The translations under genes were made by a program, and so were the position numbers. Under the pieces are notes generated by a model. It was not told where the DNA came from, ran no database searches, and worked only from the letters and a program-made list of their open reading frames with translations. A DNA stretch of 5,320 bases from Ignavibacteriaceae bacterium (GTDB lineage: Bacteria > Bacteroidota > Ignavibacteria > Ignavibacteriales > Ignavibacteriaceae), in the NCBI GenBank assembly GCA_025455085.1, contig JALONF010000157.1, forward strand, positions 1-5,320. Reading direction: 5' to 3'. Of the stretch, positions 1 through 5,319 are shown in pieces; the stretch's first letter is position 1, and each line of letters begins with the position of its first letter.

Positions 1-213
1 CTCAAAAATTCACCACATACATTGACCTCTGTTATTTCAGACAATTGGAAATATTCATACAGCAGAGAGAAGGCGGCTTATCCTGTTGCATTTACGAAGG
101 AAGGCAAGTTCTGGCCAACTGTTAGAAGGATAGATAACGCTTATGGTGACAGAAACCTCGTTTGCAGTTGTTTACCGATCGAAGAGTATACCCAGGAAAC
201 GGTTGTTCATTAG
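1..213 (+). CDS. gcvP: Glycine dehydrogenase (decarboxylating), P protein of the glycine cleavage system, C-terminal end only
   Basis: The reading frame is open from the first base of the window and ends with TAG at 211-213, giving the last 70 residues; the rest lies to the left. The P protein is the PLP-dependent subunit of the cytosolic glycine cleavage complex. It decarboxylates glycine and passes the aminomethyl group to the lipoyl arm of H protein. The tail carries the family's conserved C-terminal block: YSREKAAYP (residues 21-29 of the fragment), FWPTVRRIDNAYGDRNLVCS and a final PIEEY. The visible part lacks the PLP lysine, which lies further upstream. Some bacteria split P protein into GcvPA and GcvPB; the fragment would then be the end of GcvPB, and the window cannot decide between these. 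The first in-frame start-like codon here, TTG at 22, is internal. Family identification is firm. Confidence 0.95.
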   Translation, partial: LKNSPHTLTSVISDNWKYSYSREKAAYPVAFTKEGKFWPTVRRIDNAYGDRNLVCSCLPIEEYTQETVVH

Positions 214-230
214 AATAATATTTTTATCTT

Positions 231-292
231 GAATGTTTCAGCTTAATGAGTATTTTGTCCTCCCACAATTAGAAAATTAAGCTGAGACGTTT
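231..292 (+). promoter_or_regulatory. Long inverted repeat in the leader of the barrel gene, covering its TTG start
   Basis: Positions 231-247 and 276-292 can form a 17-bp RNA stem around a 28-nt loop. The core is a perfect DNA repeat, TCAGCTTAAT (238-247) against ATTAAGCTGA (276-285). Outside the core the pairing continues with G-U wobbles at 231/292, 234/289 and 237/286. The right arm includes the proposed TTG start (291-293), so the stem would hide the initiation site in a read-through transcript from gcvP. No U-run follows on either strand, so it does not look like an intrinsic terminator. A weak promoter-like pair, TTGAAT (229-234) and TATTTT (251-256) with 16-bp spacing, sits inside it; a transcript starting there would lack the left arm. 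A regulatory role is inferred from structure alone. Confidence 0.4.
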
Positions 293-1664
293 GATTAAAT
301 ATTTAGTAGGATTCGCTTTAAAAGGAAAGACAAAATTCTTTCTGATCAGGAATATTGTCTCCCTTCTTACATTCCCATTCTGCATCACTGCACAGACTGA
401 CACTTTGTTCTACGAAGGCGATTACCACATTGTAGTTGACTCAATTCAAATCATTGGCAATGAAACTACTGAAGATTTTATCATTCTCAGAGAACTCACC
501 TTTGGAATTGGTGACACCCTCGATCATCATTTGGCAACTTACAATCGTGAACGGATTTACAGTCTGAGAATCTTTAATGAAGTTAAACTGAGACCATATT
601 TAAGTGATGGTAAAAACATTCTGCAGATTGAGATTGAAGAAAGCTGGTACATTTATCCTATTCCATTTGTCACACTTAAAGACCGGGATTGGGATAAAGT
701 ATCGTATGGAGTCTCTGTTTCGCTCCTGAACTTCAGAGGAAGAAATGAAACGTTAAGTGGTTCTGCCGCCTTCGGTTACGATCCATCATTCGGCTTTAGA
801 TATTTCAATCCAAACTTATCATATAATCAAAACCTGAGCCTTCAAGTTAATTTGGGCTACTCAACTTCAACAAATAAAAGTACTGAAGCCGAATATCTTC
901 ATGGCTCTTCATTCGAACAAAAGAATTTCACTTCAAGAGTTCAGCTGGGTAAGAGGTTCGGAAACTATCATTGGGCGTACCTAAAAACCGGTTTCGATTA
1001 TGTAGAAACTCCATTTTATCAGCAGGGGATAAACGCTTCGGATGATAATATTGACAGGACTTTAGTTGTTGGTGCAAGCTATGTTTATGATACAAGAGAC
1101 TTAACTCTGTATGCAGCAGAAGGTATTTATGCACTCGTTAATTATGAATTTAAAGGATTGGGTATTGATGGGATTAACTATCGAATAGCAGATTTAGAAT
1201 TTAGAGAGTATCGCAAAATAGTTGAGAAGTTTACTGCGAAATGGAGGTTCTCAATTCGTCACACTGCAGGAGAAACTGTCCCATACTATGACTATTCATA
1301 TATTGGATATTCGGAAAGGATCAGAGGATATTTTAATGATGGCGAGAGTGAAGGTAATGATAGGTTTATAGGTTCGGTGGAAATAAACTATCCTATTATC
1401 GAAGAAACAAGAATTAATCTTTACTGGGTTCCACTCCTCCCGAATTCGCTTCTATCTTATAGGGTTGCCATCATTGCAGGTTTGTTTGGGGACACAGGTG
1501 TAACAAGAAATTCAGGAGAGCCGTTAGCAATAAAAAATTTTAATTCAGGTTACGGCACAGGCATTTCATTTCTATTACTTCCATATTTTATTTTTAGACT
1601 TGAATATGCTATTAACGACAACTGTAAAACAGAATGGATATTTGACCTTGGAGCATCTTTCTAA
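291..1664 (+). CDS. Short Omp85/BamA-like outer-membrane protein: signal peptide, one POTRA domain, beta-barrel
   Basis: The product is a 457-residue exported protein, probably in the outer membrane. Residues 16-34 are a hydrophobic export signal with likely cleavage at ITA|QTDT. Residues about 48-118 read as a single POTRA domain (VVDSIQIIGNETTEDFI, then NRERIYSLRIFNEVKL). The rest is rich in alternating Tyr/Phe/Asn strands typical of a barrel. Omp85 landmarks are YDTRD (266-270), RIRGY (343-347, the L6 'RGF/RGY' motif), AGLFGDTG (396-403) and a C-terminal Phe. BamA has five POTRAs, so this is a small member. Omp85 proteins insert or translocate outer-membrane and surface proteins; its own substrate is unknown. 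No methionine codon occurs in frame, so a non-ATG start is required. TTG 291 is chosen; CTG 282 and CTG 342 are alternatives, and a TAG at 270-272 closes the frame upstream. The 3' end overlaps rsmE. Confidence 0.85.
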   Translation: MIKYLVGFALKGKTKFFLIRNIVSLLTFPFCITAQTDTLFYEGDYHIVVDSIQIIGNETTEDFIILRELTFGIGDTLDHHLATYNRERIYSLRIFNEVKLRPYLSDGKNILQIEIEESWYIYPIPFVTLKDRDWDKVSYGVSVSLLNFRGRNETLSGSAAFGYDPSFGFRYFNPNLSYNQNLSLQVNLGYSTSTNKSTEAEYLHGSSFEQKNFTSRVQLGKRFGNYHWAYLKTGFDYVETPFYQQGINASDDNIDRTLVVGASYVYDTRDLTLYAAEGIYALVNYEFKGLGIDGINYRIADLEFREYRKIVEKFTAKWRFSIRHTAGETVPYYDYSYIGYSERIRGYFNDGESEGNDRFIGSVEINYPIIEETRINLYWVPLLPNSLLSYRVAIIAGLFGDTGVTRNSGEPLAIKNFNSGYGTGISFLLLPYFIFRLEYAINDNCKTEWIFDLGASF

Positions 1665-2340
1665 TATAGAACTTTATTACACTTCGATAGAGTTGATCAC
1701 AGAAGATAATATAATTCTTACCGGAGATGAATTTCATCATTCGATAAATGTGATGAGAAATTCTGTTGATGATAAGATATTTGTTTCTGATGGCAAAGGA
1801 ACAATTTACACTGCTCAGATTGCAACTGTTAGTGTAAATCATTTATCTGCAAATATTATTGAAAGACGAGTCTTTGAAAATAAAGCCGGCAATATATGGT
1901 TCTGTATTCCAATCCTAAAAAATCCTGATAAACTTAAGTTTGCATTTGAAAAATGCGTCGAGCTTGGTATAACCAATTTTATCTTGTTCAGTTCAAGATA
2001 TACTCTTTCAAAAAAAGTTAAGCCAGAAAAATTTCATAAAACAATCCTGGCAGCGATGAAGCAATCGTTACGAGCATTTCTTCCTCAAATACATTCCGCA
2101 AGTTTTACTGATATAATTAAACTCGATGGACATAAAATTCTTTTTGATCAGAATGCAAAAATAGAATTCGAAGGTAAAGATGAGTTGAATAAACGAACTT
2201 ACTTTTTGTTTGGCCCGGAAGGCGGATTTGATATAAATGAAATTGAATTAGTAGAACAGCAAAATCGATTTAACTTATCCACAAACAGGCTGCGGAGCGA
2301 GACTGCGATCATTAAGTGTGCTTCACTTCTTAAAATTTAA
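1648..2340 (+). CDS. rsmE: 16S rRNA (uracil(1498)-N(3))-methyltransferase RsmE
   Basis: A cytosolic SPOUT-class methyltransferase that uses SAM to methylate N3 of U1498 in helix 44 of 16S rRNA. From TTG 1648 it is 230 residues, close to the family's usual 230-245. The N-terminal PUA-like part carries GDEFHHSINVMR (26-37) and FVSDGKG (45-51). The central block is KNPDKLKFAFEKCVELGI (91-108) followed by AAMKQSLRAFLPQI (135-148). The SAM-binding knot has FGPEGGF (188-194) and NRLRSETAII (213-222), with the usual RxETA core. The start is uncertain. Family members begin just before ELYYTS, which here is preceded by ATA at 1666. TTG 1648 is the nearest accepted start; ATG 1606 and TTG 1600 would add residues encoded inside the barrel's last strands and are less plausible. 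The 17-nt overlap with the upstream gene suggests translational coupling. The product is secure; only the start is in doubt. Confidence 0.92.
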   Translation: MEHLSNIELYYTSIELITEDNIILTGDEFHHSINVMRNSVDDKIFVSDGKGTIYTAQIATVSVNHLSANIIERRVFENKAGNIWFCIPILKNPDKLKFAFEKCVELGITNFILFSSRYTLSKKVKPEKFHKTILAAMKQSLRAFLPQIHSASFTDIIKLDGHKILFDQNAKIEFEGKDELNKRTYFLFGPEGGFDINEIELVEQQNRFNLSTNRLRSETAIIKCASLLKI

Positions 2341-2364
2341 TAATTCAATTTCCAACTTCAGCTT

Positions 2365-2399
2365 AAAAAAAAACGACCCAGTGTTGGGGTAACACTGGG
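2365..2399 (-). terminator. Intrinsic terminator, minus strand
   Basis: Read on the minus strand, a perfect 9-bp stem (CCCAGTGTT, 2399-2391, with AACACTGGG, 2385-2377) closes a 5-nt ACCCC loop. It is followed by TCG and nine consecutive Ts (2373-2365). This is a textbook Rho-independent terminator for the candidate small RNA and for any read-through from the 2558-2917 gene. On the plus strand no T-run follows the hairpin, so it is not a good intrinsic terminator for rsmE. Confidence 0.85.
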
Positions 2400-2463
2400 C
2401 GCTGACTCTTGTACTTCAAAGGGCAGGGGAGAACCCTTTGAAAGAGTCAAAATGAAATCTTAC
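2365..2463 (-). ncRNA. Candidate small RNA with its own promoter, C-rich hairpin loop and terminator
   Basis: The minus strand holds a compact unit of about 99 nt that does not look coding. A sigma-70-like promoter lies at 2498-2470, predicting a start near G 2463. The first structured element is an interrupted hairpin: TGACTCT (2449-2443) pairs with AGAGTCA (2409-2403), and TTCAAAGGG (2442-2434) pairs with CCCTTTGAA (2423-2415). A 5-nt bulge lies on the 3' side, and the 10-nt loop reads TTCTCCCCTG. Four nt later comes the terminator hairpin, whose loop ACCCC is also C-rich, then nine Us. Unpaired C-rich stretches are a known feature of regulatory RNAs that bind G-rich ribosome sites, such as RsaE/RoxS of Firmicutes. 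I recognise no Rfam family. It could instead be the structured 3' UTR of the neighbouring minus gene, which ends 60 nt before the -35 box. Confidence 0.6.
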
Positions 2464-2469
2464 GGGGTT

Positions 2470-2498
2470 AAGATAATTCGAATGAAGATTCTTGTCAA
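2470..2498 (-). promoter_or_regulatory. Sigma-70-like promoter for the candidate small RNA
   Basis: On the minus strand a consensus -35 box TTGACA (2498-2493) is separated by exactly 17 bp from TATCTT (2475-2470), which matches four of six -10 positions. Transcription is predicted to start near 2463. It lies between the stop codon of the 2558-2917 gene and the hairpin pair, so it would give the small RNA independent expression. The box-and-spacing match is seen directly; activity is inferred. Confidence 0.6.
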
Positions 2499-2525
2499 TA
2501 GTTTTTTAAAATATTCCTTTAAAAG

Positions 2526-2555
2526 ATTAACAAGAAAATATCCTCCCCGGTTAAT
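2526..2555 (-). other. Weak stem-loop with a GGGGAGGA loop, just after the stop of the minus gene
   Basis: On the minus strand ATTAAC (2555-2550) can pair with GTTAAT (2531-2526) around an 18-nt loop containing GGGGAGGA (2548-2541). The stem is only 6 bp and A/T-rich, so it is marginal. The loop contains a strong Shine-Dalgarno-like GGAGGA, but no convincing reading frame follows: TTG at about 8 nt is stopped after four codons. The G-rich stretch is complementary to the C-rich loop of the candidate small RNA downstream. It is too weak and lacks the T-run needed for a terminator. Confidence 0.3.
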
Positions 2556-2557
2556 TT

Positions 2558-2917
2558 CTAATCGCTTTCCTCTGCATTTATTGAACTCCACCAATCTTTT
2601 TTCAAAACATCGTATTTCATCTTCTGCTTCGAATCGAGAATAGCTTCAACCTGAGAATTAATCGAAGATATGAGTTCTTGTTTATCTTTATATCTGATTT
2701 CTCCGGAACCTGCAGTTATTTTTTGCAGTTCACTTCCATAGGTTTTTAATAACCCTGTTACCGCAGACATCTGCGAATCATTCAGTAAAAGTTTCATTGT
2801 GAGTTTGGATGTTAGATCATTAATCTCATCATCAGTTAAATTGGATTTCATATCAGTTTGTGCGAACATTGCAGCGCAGACAAAAAATATTATGCTAGAT
2901 ATTATTATCGTTTTCAT
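2558..2917 (-). CDS. Small exported protein, possibly Spy/LTXXQ-like periplasmic helical protein
   Basis: A 119-residue protein from ATG 2917 to TAG 2558, with a purine-rich AGAAAG just upstream of the start. Residues 1-19 form a clear signal peptide (MKTIII, then a hydrophobic core ending AAMFA|Q); Cys14 is not in a proper lipobox, so it is probably not a lipoprotein. The mature part is about 100 residues, charged and apparently all-helical. Two similar stretches, LNDSQMSAVTGLLKTYGSEL (45-64) and LDSKQKMKYDVLKKDWW (94-110), resemble the 'L(T/S)xxQ...' segments of Spy/CpxP-type periplasmic proteins, common as small stress-related proteins in Bacteroidota-like genomes. That assignment is tentative. 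It stands alone on the minus strand, convergent with rsmE and divergent from rnhC. No function should be assumed beyond export. Confidence 0.8.
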   Translation of the reverse strand: MKTIIISSIIFFVCAAMFAQTDMKSNLTDDEINDLTSKLTMKLLLNDSQMSAVTGLLKTYGSELQKITAGSGEIRYKDKQELISSINSQVEAILDSKQKMKYDVLKKDWWSSINAEESD

Positions 2918-2932
2918 ATTCTTTCTTAGTTT

Positions 2933-2960
2933 ATTGTATAATACTCAAGAAATCTGTCAG
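2933..2960 (-). promoter_or_regulatory. Promoter of the small exported protein gene
   Basis: On the minus strand CTGACA (2960-2955, five of six matches) lies 16 bp before TACAAT (2938-2933, five of six). This predicts a start about ten bases before the ATG at 2917, giving a very short leader carrying AGAAAG. A second, weaker pair lies upstream: TTGACA (2993-2988), 17 bp, TAGTTT (2970-2965). The two are drawn from sequence match alone. Confidence 0.5.
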
Positions 2961-2969
2961 GCTTAAACT

Positions 2970-2990
2970 ACAATAAGCAATGCCTATTGT
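2970..2990. promoter_or_regulatory. Operator-like dyad between divergent genes
   Basis: A 21-bp imperfect palindrome with ACAATAAGCA on the left and TGCCTATTGT on the right of a central A; nine of ten pairs match. It overlaps the weaker upstream promoter of the minus gene. A further half-site, TTATTGTA at 2931-2938, is an exact inverted copy of TACAATAA at 2969-2976 and overlaps the -10 box of the nearer promoter. The arrangement suits a dimeric repressor or activator acting on the minus gene, on rnhC, or on both. The protein that binds is not known. Confidence 0.35.
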
Positions 2991-3093
2991 CAATGGAAAA
3001 TACATAGTAATTTGAAAAGAATTCTAATTTTGAGATATTCACACGCATTATTTTTATTTATAAATGATTTATCAATTATAGACGACATATTAG

Positions 3094-4008
3094 TTGAATA
3101 CCAGAGAAGAATCTGCTCATAAAATTTTGGATCGATATATTCGAATTCTGAAAAATGAAACTGTAAGTGTTTCAGAACCGATCAAAAATGAATATTCTTA
3201 CCAGGTTTTTATTAATGATGAGAAGGACAAGATTTCACTGCACGTTTTCTATGGAAAAAAGGGGAATAAAATTGTTCTTCAGGGGAATAAGGATTTAAAA
3301 TTATATAAAAAAGTGCATGACTTAATTTTCGGTGAGTCTCTTATTTCTGATTACAAAATAGAGATGGAACCCAATTATCAATACATTGGAACAGATGAAT
3401 CAGGTAAAGGAGACTATTTTGGTCCGCTTGTTATTGCTGGTGTCTATCTTACTCCTGAAGTTGGCAAATTCTTGAGGACATTAGGTATTAGAGATAGTAA
3501 AGAACTAAGCGATTATCAGATTAAACAGCTTGCGACCCAAATAAAAAAAAATAACGAAATCATATTTGATGTTGTTCTTATTACACCTGAAAAATATAAC
3601 CAGTTGTATGAAAAGATGGGAAACCTGAATAGGTTAATGGGCTGGGCCCATGCAAGAGTGATTGAAAATCTTTTAGGTAAATGTGATGCTGGTGAAGTAA
3701 TTAGTGATAAATTTGGAAACGAAAAATTAATTCTTGATGCGTTACAAGAAAAAGGCAGAGCAATAAATCTTAAGCAGGTTACCAAAGCTGAGAAATTCAC
3801 GGCAGTCGCTGCAGCATCCATACTTGCACGTGATGTTGTTGTTAAATGGTTTAGTAGTCAAAGCAGAAAATATAAACTGGATATTCCAAAGGGTTCATCG
3901 ACTGATGTTGAAAAATTTGCAAAAGGTTTTCTTGAGAAATATGGCGAAGAGTTAATGAGAAAAGTAGTTAAGATTCACTTTAAAACTTCGCAAAAAGTTT
4001 TTAATTAA
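3094..4008 (+). CDS. rnhC: Ribonuclease HIII
   Basis: A cytosolic endonuclease that cleaves the RNA strand of RNA:DNA hybrids, clearing R-loops and primers. The 304-residue length is typical of HIII. Residues about 1-90 are the N-terminal TBP-like substrate-binding domain that separates HIII from HII. The catalytic domain begins at YIGTDESGKGDYFGPL (97-112), with D101 and E102 and the GKG substrate loop. It continues with DSKELSD (134-140), GNLNRLMGWAHARVIENLL (176-194), D205 in SDKFGNE, and KAEKFTAVAAASILAR (231-246). E233 is in the fourth acidic position, giving the HIII-type D-E-D-E set. The start is TTG 3094, directly after an in-frame TAG. TTG 3127 is the next choice; the first in-frame ATG is at residue 91 and would delete the N-terminal domain. 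No Shine-Dalgarno is visible. It is followed after 11 nt by pfkA, suggesting an operon. Confidence 0.95.
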   Translation: MNTREESAHKILDRYIRILKNETVSVSEPIKNEYSYQVFINDEKDKISLHVFYGKKGNKIVLQGNKDLKLYKKVHDLIFGESLISDYKIEMEPNYQYIGTDESGKGDYFGPLVIAGVYLTPEVGKFLRTLGIRDSKELSDYQIKQLATQIKKNNEIIFDVVLITPEKYNQLYEKMGNLNRLMGWAHARVIENLLGKCDAGEVISDKFGNEKLILDALQEKGRAINLKQVTKAEKFTAVAAASILARDVVVKWFSSQSRKYKLDIPKGSSTDVEKFAKGFLEKYGEELMRKVVKIHFKTSQKVFN

Positions 4009-4019
4009 TAAGGAAAAAA

Positions 4020-5120
4020 ATGGCTAAAAATAGTGATGTGAGAAAAATAGGGATTCTAACTGGTGGTGGTGATTGTCCCGGTTTGAATGCTGTTATTCGT
4101 GGTGTTACAAAACCGGCACAGGACCAAGGAATGACTGTATTTGGTATTCATGATGGCTTTGAAGGATTTGTTGAAGGTAAAACAACTGAACTTAGGAATG
4201 AAGATGTTTCTGGAATATTATCTCGTGGCGGGACAATTCTTGGATCCTCAAATAAAGGTGACCCATTTCACTGGCCTGTTGAAAAAGATGGAAAGATTGA
4301 CATTGCTGATAAATCGCAAAATGTGTTACGGAATTACAGAGCATTAGACCTTGATGCCGTTATTGCAATAGGTGGAGATGGAACAATGCACATTTGTAAT
4401 AAGCTGATGGAAATGGGTATCAATATGGTAGGTGTTCCCAAAACAATTGACAACGATCTCGATGCAACCGATGTAACTTTTGGTCATGATTCGGCAGTAT
4501 ATGTAGTTTCGATGGCACTTGATCGACTACACACGACAGCTTCTTCACATCATCGAGTAATTGTTGTTGAAGTGATGGGCAGATATGCTGGATGGATAGC
4601 TCTGCACGGAGGATTAGCTGGTGGAGCTGATGTAATTTTAATTCCAGAAATACCATTTTCATGGCAAAGCATTTATGATAAAATTCACAATAGAGAACTA
4701 AAAGGAAAAAGATTCAGTCTGGTTTGCGTTGCAGAAGGAGCAAAACCAATAGGCGGAAAATTAGTAACTAAAGGAACAGATGTTAAAAGAACTGATCCAA
4801 TTCAACTGGGCGGCATTGGAAAAGTTGTTGCTGATAATATTGAAAAGAATACAGGAAGAGAAACTCGAGTTACAGTTTTAGGTCATCTTCAAAGAGGTGG
4901 TAGTCCAACTCCTTACGATAGAATATTAGCTACTAAGTTTGGTGCATTCGCTATCAGCTTAGCTGCAAATAAAAAATTTGGAAAGATGGCTGCACTTAAA
5001 GGAAACGAGATTGTTGATGTTAATATTGCAGATGCTATTTCGCGACAAAAGCTGGTTAAACCGGATAACCAGGCTGTATTGACAGCGAAAGCAGTAGGGA
5101 TAAGTTTCGGAGACGATTAA
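4020..5120 (+). CDS. pfkA: 6-phosphofructokinase, 'mixed-substrate' group III type, probably ATP-dependent
   Basis: The product phosphorylates fructose 6-phosphate at C1, the committing step of glycolysis, in the cytosol. Landmarks over 366 residues are ILTGGGDCPGLNAVIRG (12-28), GGDGT (118-122), PKTIDND (140-146, catalytic D144), MGRYAGW (186-192), PEIPF (209-213), AEG (238-240) and LGHLQRGGSPTPYDR (287-301). Two positions fix the donor class. G121 (E. coli G104) is the ATP-type residue, whereas PPi enzymes have Asp. K141 (E. coli G124) is the Lys found in PPi enzymes and in actinobacterial-type ATP enzymes. This G+K pair marks the mixed-substrate clade, so ATP is the likelier donor but PPi cannot be ruled out by eye. 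It is longer than the 320-residue E. coli PfkA. ATG 4020 has AAGGA five bases upstream, the clearest Shine-Dalgarno in the window. It is second in an operon with rnhC. Confidence 0.95.
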   Translation: MAKNSDVRKIGILTGGGDCPGLNAVIRGVTKPAQDQGMTVFGIHDGFEGFVEGKTTELRNEDVSGILSRGGTILGSSNKGDPFHWPVEKDGKIDIADKSQNVLRNYRALDLDAVIAIGGDGTMHICNKLMEMGINMVGVPKTIDNDLDATDVTFGHDSAVYVVSMALDRLHTTASSHHRVIVVEVMGRYAGWIALHGGLAGGADVILIPEIPFSWQSIYDKIHNRELKGKRFSLVCVAEGAKPIGGKLVTKGTDVKRTDPIQLGGIGKVVADNIEKNTGRETRVTVLGHLQRGGSPTPYDRILATKFGAFAISLAANKKFGKMAALKGNEIVDVNIADAISRQKLVKPDNQAVLTAKAVGISFGDD

Positions 5121-5163
5121 ACGACTAATTCTAACTAAATCTCTTATTGATTTTAGGAAGGCA

Positions 5164-5190
5164 AGCCTATATATTTGGGCTGATTTTTTT
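5164..5190 (+). terminator. Intrinsic terminator after pfkA
   Basis: AGCCTA (5164-5169) pairs with TGGGCT (5176-5181) over 6 bp, including one U-G, around a 6-nt loop. GA and seven Ts (5184-5190) follow. It lies 43 nt after the pfkA stop and would end the rnhC-pfkA transcript before the tRNA gene. The stem is short, so efficiency may be moderate. Confidence 0.65.
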
Positions 5191-5245
5191 AAGAATTAAT
5201 ACTCATATATTCTCTTTGATTTTTGTTATTTGATATTTTAACAAT

Positions 5246-5319
5246 GGGGTCGTAGTTCAGTTGGTTAGAACGCCTGCCTGTCACGCAGGAGGTCGCGAGT
5301 TCGAGTCTCGTCGGCCCCG
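5246..5319 (+). tRNA. tRNA-Asp, anticodon GTC
   Basis: A full 74-nt cloverleaf can be drawn by eye. The acceptor stem is GGGGTCG (5246-5252) with CGGCCCC (5312-5318), including one U-G pair. The D arm is GTTC/GAAC with loop AGTTGGTTA. The anticodon arm is CCTGC/GCAGG with loop CTGTCAC, anticodon GTC at 5280-5282. The T arm is GCGAG/CTCGT with loop TTCGAGT, and the discriminator base is G 5319, usual for Asp. The last window base, C 5320, may begin an encoded CCA, but the window ends there. The 55 nt between the pfkA terminator and the tRNA are very AT-rich; I see no convincing promoter there. Confidence 0.97.

Noticed and set aside
928..1134. Minus-strand open frame inside the barrel gene
   Set aside because: It lies wholly inside a gene with clear Omp85 motifs, and its Leu/His-rich product looks like a reverse-strand shadow. 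The same applies to the antisense frames at 1612-1842, 3516-3821 and 4420-4662 and to the plus-strand frame 4141-4347.
2358..2366. A third copy of TCAGCTTAA, also present in the arms at 238-246 and 277-285
   Set aside because: A nine-base match ending in an A-run in AT-rich DNA is weak evidence for a dispersed repeat; no longer flanking identity was seen.
2377..2449. Tandem hairpins as the rsmE terminator on the plus strand
   Set aside because: Neither hairpin is followed by a T-run on the plus strand; the nine-base homopolymer lies on the side that serves the minus strand only.
2452..2643. A 63-codon plus-strand open frame across the sRNA promoter and the end of the minus gene
   Set aside because: It overlaps the 3' part of the well-supported minus-strand exported-protein gene, and its product is a low-complexity basic string with no recognisable domain. 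No Shine-Dalgarno is present.
3036..3064. Possible rnhC promoter TATTCA, 17 bp, TATAAA
   Set aside because: The -35 match is poor, and several equally good AT-rich alternatives exist between 3030 and 3081; rnhC needs a promoter here, but I cannot place it.
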